Shown: positions 17,698 through 25,907, numbered from the stretch's first letter. The stretch: 64,000 nt of DNA from Actinoplanes sp. L3-i22 (GCF_019704555.1 NZ_AP024745.1:10074001-10138000); one strand, 5' to 3'. A program made the numbers and translations. The notes: generated by a model from the letters alone, not told the origin.

Positions 17698-18414
17698 GTG
17701 ACTTGGCTCGATCAGCTCCTGACCGCGTTCTACACCGCCAAATGGCAGGTGACGCCGGATCAGGCGATCTACTGGCGGGAGATCGTCGGCAACGCCTTCG
17801 GCCTCGGCTCGGCGCTGTTCGGCCTGCGCCGCAGCGCGTGGGCCTGGCCGGTCGGGATCGTCGGCAACGTCCTGCTGTTCACCGTGTTCCTCGGGCAGGC
17901 GGTCGGCAACGATCAGGGCACGCCGCTCTACGGCCAGGCCGCGCGCCAGGTGTTCTTCCTGGTCACCAGCGTCTACGGCGCGTGGCGCTGGCGCCGCAAC
18001 CGGCAGCTCGGCCTCGGCGCCGCGGTGCTCCCGCACTGGGCCGGGCACCGGCAGCGGCTCGTCCTGATCCCGGCCGCGCTGCTCGCGGTGGCCCTCTGCT
18101 TCGTCGTGTTCCGCCAGGTCGGCGCGGGTTTCCCGGTCCCCTGGTGGTATTACCTGGCGGACTCCTGGATCTTCGTCGGGTCGATCCTGGCGACGTACGC
18201 GATGGCCCGCGGCTGGGTCGAGTTCTGGCTCTGCTGGATCGCCGTCGACCTGGTCGGCGTCCCCGAGCTGCTGCACTTCGGCTACTACCCGTCAGCGGTG
18301 CTCTACGCGGTCTACGCCGGCTTCGTGATCTGGGGTTTCCTGGTCTGGCTGCGGATCTCCCGGCTGCCGCGCCCGCCGGTTCAGGACAAGGTGCACGCAC
18401 ACGCCGGCAATTAG
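17698..18414 (+). CDS. pnuC: Nicotinamide riboside/mononucleotide transporter PnuC family
   Basis: A 238-residue membrane protein with seven hydrophobic segments and the PnuC motifs YWREIVGNAFGLGSALFGL, WAWPVGIVGNVLLF and the paired Trp of SVYGAWRWRRN. PnuC proteins take up nicotinamide riboside (or thiamine in PnuT relatives) by facilitated diffusion, with trapping by a cytoplasmic kinase. Length and helix number fit the family. The start is GTG 17698. No NAD-related gene is adjacent, so substrate is by family only. The last 123 bases overlap, antisense, the 3' end of the benE-like gene. Confidence 0.9.
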   Translation: MTWLDQLLTAFYTAKWQVTPDQAIYWREIVGNAFGLGSALFGLRRSAWAWPVGIVGNVLLFTVFLGQAVGNDQGTPLYGQAARQVFFLVTSVYGAWRWRRNRQLGLGAAVLPHWAGHRQRLVLIPAALLAVALCFVVFRQVGAGFPVPWWYYLADSWIFVGSILATYAMARGWVEFWLCWIAVDLVGVPELLHFGYYPSAVLYAVYAGFVIWGFLVWLRISRLPRPPVQDKVHAHAGN

Positions 18415-19512
18415 GCCCCAGAACGCCGAGCCGACGTGTGCCACGGTCATCCCGGACGCGGTCGCCGCGAGCGTGACCAGGGCGCCCTCCCGGGCCGGCC
18501 GGTCGTCGAGCGCGCCGGCCAGACTGGCCAGCAGCGCGCCGAGCAGGGCCACCCCGCAGACCGCCGCGACCAGCGGCTTCGGCAGCGCGGTGAAGAAGCC
18601 GACCAGGCCCGTCCCGAGGAAACCGCAGAGCAGGTAGAAGAAGCCACAGGCGACGCCGGCGACGTACCGTAAGCGGGGGTTGGGGTGTGCTTGTTCGCCG
18701 GTGCAGATCGCCGCGGTGATCGCGGCGAGGTTGATGCCATGACTGCCGAACGGCGCGAGCAGCACCGAGACGACCCCGGTGCTGCCCAGCAGCAGTCGAT
18801 CGTCCGGTTGATACCCGCTCACCCGCAGCACGGCCAGGCCCGGCGCGTTCTGCCCGGCCATCGTCACGATCAGCAGCGGCAGACCGACGCTGACCAGCGC
18901 GGACCAGTTCAGCGTCGGCACCGTCAGATGCGGCAGGGTCAGCTCCGCGGAGACCCCGCCGAGGTGCAGCTCACGCTGGAGCGCGGCGACCAGCGAGCCG
19001 GCGCCCAGCGCCAGCAGCACCGCGTAGTTCGGCAAAAATCGCCGGCCCAGGAAGTACGCCACCAGCACCGACCCGACCACCGCGGGCGCGCCCGGGAGCT
19101 GCCGGAACGCGTCCAGCGCGAACGGCAGCAGGATGCCGGCCAGCATCGCCGAGATGATCCCCTGCGGAACCTTCGCGAGGATCCGGCCGAACAGCCCGGA
19201 GAAACCTAGGATCGTCATCCCGACCGCGGCGAACAGGAACGCGCCGACGGCGTCCGAGTACTTGTAGGCGCTCAGCGAGCCGACCAGCAGCGCCGCACCC
19301 GGCGTCGAGAAGGCGGTGATCACCGGCATCTTCGTGACCAGGCTCAACACAAGTCCGGACAGGCCGCTGCCGATGGCGATGGCCCAGACCCACGAGGTGG
19401 TCTGGGCCTCGGTCAGGTGCGCGGCCGACGCGGCGGTGAGGACCACCGCGAACGGGCCGGAGAACGAGACCAGGACGGCGACGAGTCCCGCCACGATTGC
19501 GCTTGGTTTCAC
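18292..19512 (-). CDS. benE: BenE-family benzoate/H+ symporter
   Basis: A 406-residue transporter with about twelve hydrophobic helices and the BenE features SFSGPFAVVLTAA, TAFSTPGAALLV, FGSHGINLAAITAAICTG and ALPKPLVAAVCGVALLGAL. The family imports benzoate with protons. No benzoate-degradation gene lies nearby, so the substrate may differ. The hydrophilic tail (RRARQPGDPQPDQETPDHE) is encoded antisense to pnuC and may be an extension that arose by loss of an earlier stop. The GTG start at 19512 is the first base after a 36-base palindrome; no clear ribosome site is free, so the true start may be a little downstream. Confidence 0.88.
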   Translation of the reverse strand: MKPSAIVAGLVAVLVSFSGPFAVVLTAASAAHLTEAQTTSWVWAIAIGSGLSGLVLSLVTKMPVITAFSTPGAALLVGSLSAYKYSDAVGAFLFAAVGMTILGFSGLFGRILAKVPQGIISAMLAGILLPFALDAFRQLPGAPAVVGSVLVAYFLGRRFLPNYAVLLALGAGSLVAALQRELHLGGVSAELTLPHLTVPTLNWSALVSVGLPLLIVTMAGQNAPGLAVLRVSGYQPDDRLLLGSTGVVSVLLAPFGSHGINLAAITAAICTGEQAHPNPRLRYVAGVACGFFYLLCGFLGTGLVGFFTALPKPLVAAVCGVALLGALLASLAGALDDRPAREGALVTLAATASGMTVAHVGSAFWGLIAGVCVHLVLNRRARQPGDPQPDQETPDHEAGVDRVEHR

Positions 19513-19547
19513 CTCAGGAGTCGACCACGGGTGGCCGACTCCTGAGG
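19512..19547 (-). promoter_or_regulatory. 36-base near-perfect palindrome at the benE start
   Basis: 17-bp arms (CCTCAGGAGTCGACCAC and its complement with one G-U pair) around a 2-base turn lie between the MFS stop (19557) and the benE start (19512). It can serve as terminator of the upstream MFS gene, attenuator of benE, or a dimeric protein's operator. The 3' arm ends on the benE start codon, favouring a role in translation. Confidence 0.6.
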
Positions 19548-19556
19548 ACCCGCCTG

Positions 19557-20987
19557 TCAGACCATCTCAAGCACAGGGACCACGGTGTCCTGCTCGATCG
19601 GCTTCGCCTTGCGCAGCATCCAGAGGCTGAGCGGGACCCCGACCAGGATCAGGATCGCGGCGACCACCATCGCCCACTGGTAACCGACCAGGTAGCGGTG
19701 CAGTTCGGTGCCGGTCGAGGCGCCGGCCCGGTTGCTCAGGATCGCGCCCAGCACGGTCACCCCGAGCAGGCCGAAGACCTCGCGGGAGACGTTCAGCATG
19801 CCGGAGGCGATGCCGGCCCGCTCGCTCGGCAGCGCGCCGAGCACCACGTTGCTCAGCGGGATCAGCAGACCGCCGCCGACGCCGTAGAGGGCGAACCAGG
19901 GCAGCAGGTCGAGGTAGTGGGTGCCCTCGCCGTACTGGGCGATCCCGAGGATCGAGCCGCCCATCACCAGAAGACCGAAAGCGGTCACCCGGGCCACGCC
20001 GAAGCGGGCCTCCAGACGCGGGGCCAGGACGGCGCCGACCGCGGTGATCAGTGCGAGCGGCACGAAGCCGGCGCCCGCCTCGGTCGGCGAGAAGCCGAGC
20101 ACGTTCTGCAGGTAGATCGCCATGTAGAAGTAGATGCCGAAGACCCCGAAGGCCCACAACCCCATGGCCAGCAGACCGCCCGTGAACATGCGCAAGCGGA
20201 AGAAGGCCAAATTCACCATCGAGTCCTCGGTACGGCTCTGCTGCACCACAAACGCAGTGGCAGCCACCGCCGCGACCGCGAACGATCCCAGGATCAGTCC
20301 GGAGGTCCAGCCCTTGGCGTCGCCCTCGATCAGGGCGTAGGTGAGCGCGAACAGCGCGACCGAGGACGTGACCAGGCCGATCGGGTCCATCTTTTTAAAA
20401 ACGGATTTTTCGTGATTCTTAGTGATGCCGCGCGGCATGGTGATCATCGCGAGCGCGAACGTCGCCACGCCGATCGGCAGGTTGATCAGGAAGATCCAGC
20501 CCCACGAGACGTGCTCGGCGAGCACCCCGCCGGTCAGCGGGCCGACCGCGAGGGCGAGCGCGCCGACCGCGCCCCAGATGCCGATCGCGGTGCCGCGCTC
20601 CTTCGGGTCCGGGAAGAGCTCCTGGATCAGCGCGAGCGCCGCGGGGGACAGCAGCGCGGCGCCGATGCCCTGCAGCGCCCGGGCGCCGATCAGCAGCTCC
20701 TGGCCGCCGGCCAGACCGGCCGCGAGCGAGGCGACCGTGAAGATCCCCAGCCCGGAGAGGAAGACCACCCGGTGGCCGACCACGTCGCCGAGGCGGCCAC
20801 CGGCCAGCAGCAGACCGGCGAAGACCAGGATGTACGCGCTGGTGATCCACTCCAGGCCGGAGATGCTCAGGCCCAGCTCCCGCTGAATGCTCGGCAACGC
20901 CACGTTCACCACGTTGTTGTCCAGGTACGTCATGAAGGTGCCGAGCGCCACCGCGACCAGCGCCCACCACCGACGGTTCTTCTCCAT
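19557..20987 (-). CDS. MFS drug efflux transporter, DHA2 (14-helix) family
   Basis: A 476-residue MFS protein starting MEKNRRWWALVAVALGTFMTYLDNNVVNVALPSIQ, which carries the DHA2 motif D1-like LDNNVVNVALP, motif A GGRLGDVVGHR and motif C-like GPLTGGVLAEHVSWGWIF. About fourteen helices are visible, as in QacA/EmrB/LfrA. It should export hydrophobic or cationic drugs using the proton gradient. ATG 20987 is preferred because the GGGGGAG ribosome site is close and the family starts here. It is divergent from a TetR gene, with palindromic operators in the 88-base gap, so it is most likely repressed by that TetR and induced by its substrate. Confidence 0.93.
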   Translation of the reverse strand: MEKNRRWWALVAVALGTFMTYLDNNVVNVALPSIQRELGLSISGLEWITSAYILVFAGLLLAGGRLGDVVGHRVVFLSGLGIFTVASLAAGLAGGQELLIGARALQGIGAALLSPAALALIQELFPDPKERGTAIGIWGAVGALALAVGPLTGGVLAEHVSWGWIFLINLPIGVATFALAMITMPRGITKNHEKSVFKKMDPIGLVTSSVALFALTYALIEGDAKGWTSGLILGSFAVAAVAATAFVVQQSRTEDSMVNLAFFRLRMFTGGLLAMGLWAFGVFGIYFYMAIYLQNVLGFSPTEAGAGFVPLALITAVGAVLAPRLEARFGVARVTAFGLLVMGGSILGIAQYGEGTHYLDLLPWFALYGVGGGLLIPLSNVVLGALPSERAGIASGMLNVSREVFGLLGVTVLGAILSNRAGASTGTELHRYLVGYQWAMVVAAILILVGVPLSLWMLRKAKPIEQDTVVPVLEMV

Positions 20988-21007
20988 CGCTCCCCCTACG
21001 CCTTCGC

Positions 21008-21068
21008 TTGTACAGCGTACTTGTACGACGTACATGTACCTCGTACATGAGACCTGTACGTTGTATGG
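21008..21068. promoter_or_regulatory. Operator array between divergent MFS and tetR genes
   Basis: Repeated GTAC half-sites: a palindrome TGTACG-A-CGTACA (21022-21034), an overlapping perfect inverted repeat CATGTAC-CTC-GTACATG (21033-21049), and partial copies at 21009-21020 and 21055-21067. This is the expected layout for a TetR dimer controlling both genes. Confidence 0.75.
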
Positions 21069-21075
21069 TTGTCAA

Positions 21076-21741
21076 GTGACTCCAGCGGAACGACTCAGCA
21101 AGGCGACCGTCGCCGAGCGCGCCCTGCGCCTCGCCGACGAGGAGGGCCTGGACGCCATCACCATCCGACGCCTGGCCAAGGAGCTGGGCGTCACCCCGAT
21201 GGCGCTGTACTGGCATTTCAAGAACAAGGACGAGCTGCTGCTCGGGGTCGTCGACTACGTGCTCAGCGACGTCCGGTCGGACCGGACGGCCGGCGATCCG
21301 TGGCAGAAACAGCTCCGCGCGATCCTGGAGACTGTGATCGGCGTCATGCGCGCGCACCCGTCGCTGCCGGACCTGCTGCACTCCACCGACAAGACCCAGA
21401 CGCCCAACTTCACCCGCGCGACCAACGACACGCTGGCCCTGCTCGGCGCCGCGGGGTTCGACGTCGAGGAGTCGTACTGGATCGCGATGTACCTGCTGAA
21501 CGGCGCGATGGGGCTGGTCGGCGGCCAGCCGGACTGCCCGGCGAGCGTCCCGGCCGACCAGGCCGACGAGTGGCGCCGGCAGAAACGCGTCCAGCTGGAA
21601 TGCCTGCCGGCCGACCGGTTCCCGATGATGATCGAGTTCGCCAAGACGTACCGGCGGGCGCCGGACGTCGAGCGGTACTACGCGTTCGGGCTGGACCTGC
21701 TGATCTCCGGGGTGGAGTCGATGGCGGAACGCCGCCCTTGA
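21076..21741 (+). CDS. TetR-family repressor (TetR_C type) of the MFS pump
   Basis: A 221-residue regulator. The N-terminal HTH is ATVAERALRLADEEGLDAI...IRRLAKELGVTPMALYWHFKNKDELL, a textbook TetR DNA-binding segment, and the C-terminal part resembles the tetracycline-repressor-type ligand domain. GTG 21076 is chosen because the HTH begins about 10 residues later; the frame stays open upstream through the operator region but would put operator DNA in the coding sequence. It probably binds the GTAC palindromes in front of it and autoregulates while repressing the divergent DHA2 exporter. Confidence 0.9.
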   Translation: MTPAERLSKATVAERALRLADEEGLDAITIRRLAKELGVTPMALYWHFKNKDELLLGVVDYVLSDVRSDRTAGDPWQKQLRAILETVIGVMRAHPSLPDLLHSTDKTQTPNFTRATNDTLALLGAAGFDVEESYWIAMYLLNGAMGLVGGQPDCPASVPADQADEWRRQKRVQLECLPADRFPMMIEFAKTYRRAPDVERYYAFGLDLLISGVESMAERRP

Positions 21742-21805
21742 TCTTCGTCCGCTCTTAACCCCGGCTGCCCCGGCGATCCACCCGCTGCCGATTGGCTGGA
21801 TCGTC

Positions 21806-23419
21806 ATGCGGGGGACACAAACACTGACGGCAGCCGTTCTGTGCGTCGTGACAGCCATGTCGTACGAATCGCCGGCCTACGCCGGCACGGCCACCCAGCT
21901 CACCGGAGGCGGTGACACGGTCGCCGCCACCGCGGTCGATCAATGGGCGGCCGAACTCGGCATGACCGGGCTCCGGATCAACTACAACGGTGTCGGCTCG
22001 CGGGCCGGCCTGACCCAGTTCGGCAGCGACCTGACCGATTTCGCGGTCACCGACGTTCCGTTCGACACACCGCCGGCGCGACCGTTCGCCTACGTGCCGA
22101 TGGTCGGCGACGCGGTCGACCTGGCGTACACCGTGACCGCCGGAGGACGGCGCCTGACCGATCTACGGCTGTCCGAGCCGGCCCTCGCCGGGATCTTCAC
22201 CGGAACCATCACCCGATGGAACGACCCGGCGATCGCCGCCGACAACCCCGGCGTGGCGCTGCCCGGCGAGGTGATCCGTCCGGTGATCCGATCCGACGCC
22301 AACGGCACCACGCTCGCGTTCACCTCCTGGCTGGCGGCGCGCCGCCCGGCCGCCTGGGCCGACTACTGCGGCCGGGCCGGGCAGACCACGCCCTGCGGGC
22401 CGACCAGCCTCTATCCGTACGCCGGGGGCGACTTCACCGCGCTGGCCGGAGCCCAGAACAGCGCCGGCTTCGCCCGGGAGACCGAGGGCGCGATCGCGTA
22501 CGTCGACCACCACACCGCCCGGGCGATCGGCAACCGGGTCGCCCGGATCGGCAACGCCGCCGGCATCCCCACGGCCCCGGCCGCGACAAGCATCGCGATC
22601 GGACTCACCCGGGCCGGCGTCGCCACCGACGGGACGGCCGATCTCCAGCCGGTCTACGCCAACCCGGACCCGCGGGCCTATCCCCTGGCCTACTACCACT
22701 CCCTGGTCGTACCCACCGCTACCAGCGCCCGGTTCCCCGCGGCGGCCGGCGGCGCCCTGACCCGCTTCGGCGGCTTCGCGATCTGCGCCGGGCAGGAACA
22801 GGTCGACCAACTCGGGTATGCGCCGCTCCCGATCAACCTGACCAGGGCGGCCATCGACCGGCTCGGCCGGGTGCCCGGCGCCGACCCGGCCGCGCTGCAG
22901 CTCTCGACCTGCGCCAACCCGACGTTCCGGCCGGACGGGACCACGATCCTGGACACCGCGCCGTACCCGCCGTCGCCGGACCTCACCGAGCTGATCACCA
23001 CGACCGTGGAGGCCGGCACACTCACCGTCTCGGTCGAGACCGGGGACGTCGTGCTGCCCGCTCCGGTCCTCACCGCGGACGGCGAAGCACTCACCACCTC
23101 CGGCGACATCCGGACGGTCACGGTCACCGACACCCGCGCCGGCAACCCCGGATGGAACGTCAGCGGCCAGATCACCGACTTCACCGACGGTGCCGCGCAC
23201 ACCATCCCGGCCGAGCGCCTCGCCTGGACCCCGGCGGTGGTCGACCACCTGCCGTTCCAGCACGTGACGGCCGGGCCGGGCGCCGTGCTGGGCCGGCCCG
23301 CCACGCTCGGCTCCGGCGACAACGGCACCGCCCGGCTGGGCGCGCATATCGTCCTGAACGCGCCGACCGAGACCCTGCCCGGCACTTACTCGGCCCTGCT
23401 GACCTTCACGGCCATCTAG
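21806..23419 (+). CDS. Secreted PstS-like substrate-binding protein with WxL-like C-terminal domain
   Basis: A 537-residue exported protein. Signal peptide residues 1-26 (cleavage near AYA-GT). Residues about 27-350 look like a PstS-type phosphate-binding fold: INYNGVGSRAGLTQF, DFAVTDVPF, GIFTGTITRWNDPAIA and VIRSDANGTTLAFTSWLA match the PstS phosphate-site blocks. There is no lipobox. Residues about 390-537 are a β-rich domain with VTVTDTRAGNPGWNVSG, LAWTPAVV and a terminal PGTYSALLTFTAI. The same pattern closes the secreted phosphatase at 30198-32159 (VTDSRRTLSPWSIS, LGWTPYLV, GNYRTTLTITAL). No pstCAB genes follow, so it probably acts at the surface, not in the usual importer. A weak CTTGATCTT motif lies upstream. 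Confidence 0.85.
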   Translation: MRGTQTLTAAVLCVVTAMSYESPAYAGTATQLTGGGDTVAATAVDQWAAELGMTGLRINYNGVGSRAGLTQFGSDLTDFAVTDVPFDTPPARPFAYVPMVGDAVDLAYTVTAGGRRLTDLRLSEPALAGIFTGTITRWNDPAIAADNPGVALPGEVIRPVIRSDANGTTLAFTSWLAARRPAAWADYCGRAGQTTPCGPTSLYPYAGGDFTALAGAQNSAGFARETEGAIAYVDHHTARAIGNRVARIGNAAGIPTAPAATSIAIGLTRAGVATDGTADLQPVYANPDPRAYPLAYYHSLVVPTATSARFPAAAGGALTRFGGFAICAGQEQVDQLGYAPLPINLTRAAIDRLGRVPGADPAALQLSTCANPTFRPDGTTILDTAPYPPSPDLTELITTTVEAGTLTVSVETGDVVLPAPVLTADGEALTTSGDIRTVTVTDTRAGNPGWNVSGQITDFTDGAAHTIPAERLAWTPAVVDHLPFQHVTAGPGAVLGRPATLGSGDNGTARLGAHIVLNAPTETLPGTYSALLTFTAI

Positions 23420-23461
23420 CATCGGACCTCGGAACATGACGTTCATGGAGGAGGTCCGATG
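23420..23461 (+). promoter_or_regulatory. Hairpin enclosing the start of the aminotransferase gene
   Basis: Perfect 11-bp repeat CATCGGACCTC (23420-23430) / GAGGTCCGATG (23451-23461). The 3' arm contains the ATG start at 23459 and part of the GGAGGAGG ribosome site. The 20-base loop has its own CATGA/TCATG pairing. It starts right after the stop of the PstS-like gene, so it could terminate that transcript or block aminotransferase translation. Confidence 0.55.
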
Positions 23462-24664
23462 CGGCAGGCGCAGCGGCTGAAGAGTGTCCGGTACGACATC
23501 CGCGGCCCGGTGCTGAAGCGCGCCCAGGAACTGGAGGCCGCCGGCCACCGGATCCTCAAGCTCAACCTGGGCAACCCGGCGCCGTGGGGCCTGGCCACGC
23601 CCGAGCCGATCGTCGCCGACGTGGTGCAGAACATCGTGGCCGCTCAGGGCTACAGCGACGCGCGCGGCATCTACTCCGCCCGGGTCGCCGTCGCCCAGCA
23701 CTACCAGACCCTCGGCGTGCCGAGCGTCCAGCCGGACGACGTGCTGCTCGGCAACGGGGTCTCCGAGCTGATCGTGATGGTGCTGCAGGCGCTGCTGGAC
23801 ACCGGCGACGAGGTGCTGGTGCCGAGCCCGGACTATCCGCTCTGGACCGGCGCGGTCAACCTGTGCAGCGGCCGGGCGGTGCACTACCGCTGCGACGAGA
23901 GCGCGGACTGGGCCCCGGACCTGGAACACATCGAGTCCCGGATCACCGACCGCACCCGCGCCCTCGTGGTGATCAACCCGAACAACCCGACCGGCGCGGT
24001 CTACTCCAAGGACATCCTGCTCGGCATGATCGAGCTCGCCCGCAAACACGGCCTGCTGATCTTCGCCGACGAAATCTACGACAAGATTGTGTACGACGGA
24101 GCCACGCACCACACGCTCGCCGCCCTCGCGCCGGACGTGCCGGTGGTCAGCATGGGCGGCCTGTCGAAGGTCTACCGGGCCGCCGGCTTCCGCTCCGGCT
24201 GGCTCGCGACCAGCGGTTTCAACAGCCCCGACTCGGACTACCTGGACGGGCTCCAGCTGCTCGCCAACATGCGCGTCTGCCCGAACGTCCCGGCCCAGCA
24301 CGCGATCCAGACCGCACTCGGCGGCTACCAGAGCATCGACGAGCTGACCCGCCCCGGCGGCCGCCTCCTCGAACAGCGCGACCACGCCTGGCGCGCCCTG
24401 GTCGACATCCCCGGCGTCGACTGCGTGAAGCCGGCCGGCGCCCTCTACCTCTTCGCCCGCCTCGACCCGGCCATCCACAAGATTCACGACGACGAACGCC
24501 TGGTCATCGACCTGCTCGAACAGCAGCACCTGCTGATCTCCCACGGCTCCGGCTTCAACCTCGACACCCCGGACCACCTCCGCCTGGTCTTCCTGGCCCC
24601 CACCGACGTCCTCACCGACGCCACCACCCGAATCCGAACCTTCCTCTCCACCTACCACCAGTAG
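23459..24664 (+). CDS. PLP-dependent aminotransferase, AlaA-like (class I/II)
   Basis: A 401-residue fold-type I aminotransferase. Landmarks are LNLGNPAPWGL, GYSDARGIYSAR, NGVSELIVMVLQALL, PSPDYPLWTG, NPNNPTGAVY (the PLP-phenol Asn and its neighbours), FADEIYDKIVYDG (Asp binding the pyridine N), SLSK-type segment GGLSKVYRAAGFRSGW with the Schiff-base Lys, and the substrate Arg near LRLVFL. It best fits alanine/glutamate-pyruvate aminotransferases of the AlaA group, giving alanine from pyruvate and glutamate. The ATG is preceded by GGAGG but both lie in a hairpin. It is followed by a GC-rich repeat field and a bidirectional terminator. Confidence 0.92.
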   Translation: MRQAQRLKSVRYDIRGPVLKRAQELEAAGHRILKLNLGNPAPWGLATPEPIVADVVQNIVAAQGYSDARGIYSARVAVAQHYQTLGVPSVQPDDVLLGNGVSELIVMVLQALLDTGDEVLVPSPDYPLWTGAVNLCSGRAVHYRCDESADWAPDLEHIESRITDRTRALVVINPNNPTGAVYSKDILLGMIELARKHGLLIFADEIYDKIVYDGATHHTLAALAPDVPVVSMGGLSKVYRAAGFRSGWLATSGFNSPDSDYLDGLQLLANMRVCPNVPAQHAIQTALGGYQSIDELTRPGGRLLEQRDHAWRALVDIPGVDCVKPAGALYLFARLDPAIHKIHDDERLVIDLLEQQHLLISHGSGFNLDTPDHLRLVFLAPTDVLTDATTRIRTFLSTYHQ

Positions 24665-24667
24665 CCC

Positions 24668-24746
24668 CGCCGGCCGCTCCCCGCCGGCCGCTCCCCACCG
24701 TTCCCGCCCGGCCGCTCCCCGCCGTTCCCGCCCGGCCGCTGCCCGC
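24668..24746. repeat. Short GC-rich tandem repeats after the aminotransferase gene
   Basis: Two perfect 14-bp copies (CGCCGGCCGCTCCC, 24668-24695) followed by two 24-bp copies (24699-24722 and 24723-24746, one mismatch) containing TTCCCGCCCGGCCGCT. They begin three bases after the stop. The rest of the 344-base gap to 25008 carries a terminator and no gene. Confidence 0.75.
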
Positions 24747-24845
24747 CAGGTGGCGCCACACCCTGCCCAGACGACCCCGCGCGGCCGCGCCACCCCACAC
24801 CGCGGCCTGCCGTTCCACGGCGATGGCCTGCCAGGCGGCGGGGCT

Positions 24846-24892
24846 GCCAGGCCATGCCCCGCGTGGCGACCCAGCGCGGGGCATGGCCTGGC
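24846..24892. terminator. Bidirectional terminator, perfect 18-bp stem
   Basis: GCCAGGCCATGCCCCGCG (24846-24863) and its exact complement (24875-24892) flank an 11-base loop, between the convergent aminotransferase and response-regulator genes. Confidence 0.8.
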
Positions 24893-25008
24893 CGCGCCTG
24901 GCCCCTCACACCCGCCGCGCCGAGGACGCCTATTCCACAGGCGTGAAGCCCGCACCCGCCGACCGGGCTCGCGCACCACCGCGCCCGGGCAGCTCGCGCG
25001 GGCCGGCT

Positions 25009-25677
25009 TCACCCTGGCTGGGTCAGCTTCGGCCCGGTCAGGTTGTTGTCCCGGACCCAGTTGGTGATCGCGACCCGATTCGGCAGTCCGAGCTTGCTCT
25101 GGATGCCTGCCACATGCCCTTTCACCGTGCTGAGCGAGATGAACAGCGCCGCGGCAATCTCCTGATTGGTCCGCGCCTGGGCGATCTGGCACGCCACCGC
25201 CAGCTCCCGATCGGTCAACCGATGCCGAACCGGCCCAACCGCCGGCCGGCTCGCGGTCAACTGCCGAACGAGCCGAACGGCCACCGACGGCGAAAGCAGC
25301 GTCTCCCCCCGATGCGCTGCCCGGACCCCTTCCAGCAGCAGCTGCGCGCCCGAATCCTTGAGCACGAACCCGAGCGCACCGGCATGCAACGCCCCGTCGA
25401 CATACTCATCCTCGCCGAACGTGGTGACCACCAGCACCCGCATCGGATCCCGGACCCCGGGCCCGGCCAGCGCCCGAGTCACCTCGACGCCGTCCATGAC
25501 GGGCATCCGGATGTCGACCAGGCAGACGTCCGGCCGCAGCCGCCGCGCCATCGCCAGCGCCTCCACCCCGTCCGCGGCCTCGCCGATCACCTCGATGTCC
25601 GGCTCGTTGTCCAGGATCACCCGAAGCCCCCGCCGGATGACCTCCTGGTCATCAGCGATCAGAACCCTGATCGTCAT
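25009..25677 (-). CDS. NarL/LuxR-family response regulator
   Basis: A 222-residue regulator. Receiver domain residues 1-120: acidic pair ADDQ, phospho-acceptor Asp in VCLVDIRMP, Thr in VVTTFGEDEYV, Lys in GFVLKDSG. C-terminal LuxR HTH about 150-210: LTDRELAVACQIAQARTNQEI followed by LSTVKGHVAGIQSKLGLPNR. ATG 25677 is chosen because GGAGGG lies 4 bases upstream; GTG 25689 is in frame but without a site. The cognate kinase is most likely the histidine kinase at 25906-27036, upstream on the same strand but separated by 228 bases of tandem repeats. The likely target is the divergent ABC exporter at 27135-28792. Confidence 0.93.
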   Translation of the reverse strand: MTIRVLIADDQEVIRRGLRVILDNEPDIEVIGEAADGVEALAMARRLRPDVCLVDIRMPVMDGVEVTRALAGPGVRDPMRVLVVTTFGEDEYVDGALHAGALGFVLKDSGAQLLLEGVRAAHRGETLLSPSVAVRLVRQLTASRPAVGPVRHRLTDRELAVACQIAQARTNQEIAAALFISLSTVKGHVAGIQSKLGLPNRVAITNWVRDNNLTGPKLTQPG

Positions 25678-25745
25678 CGGTCCCTCCACCGCTGTCGCTC
25701 AATAGCTCGCCACCGCCAGACCCTCCGCGACGAGCCGACCACCAG

Positions 25746-25907
25746 GCATCCGCCACCAGCGAGACCTCGGTGACCACCCGTCCGCCCATCCACGACCGGC
25801 GAGACCTCGATGACCGACCGTCCGACCAGCCGCCACCGGCAAAGGCCTCGACGAGCAGCCGTCCGGGCATCCGCCACCAGCGAGACCTCGGTGACCATCT
25901 GTCCGTC
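25746..25907. repeat. Tandem 40-41 bp repeats between kinase and response regulator
   Basis: Four copies (25746-25786, 25787-25826, 25827-25866, 25867-25907) with the core CCACCAGCGAGACCTCGGTG; copies one and four are nearly identical, two and three diverged. A weaker fifth copy may lie at 25706-25745. The array touches the stop codon of the kinase gene (25906-25908). It splits a gene pair that is normally overlapping. Confidence 0.8.

Noticed and set aside
22163..25192. A 1009-codon minus-strand open frame across three genes
   Set aside because: It runs antisense through the PstS-like and aminotransferase genes and a repeat field, with Arg/Gly/Val-rich shadow composition and no family match.
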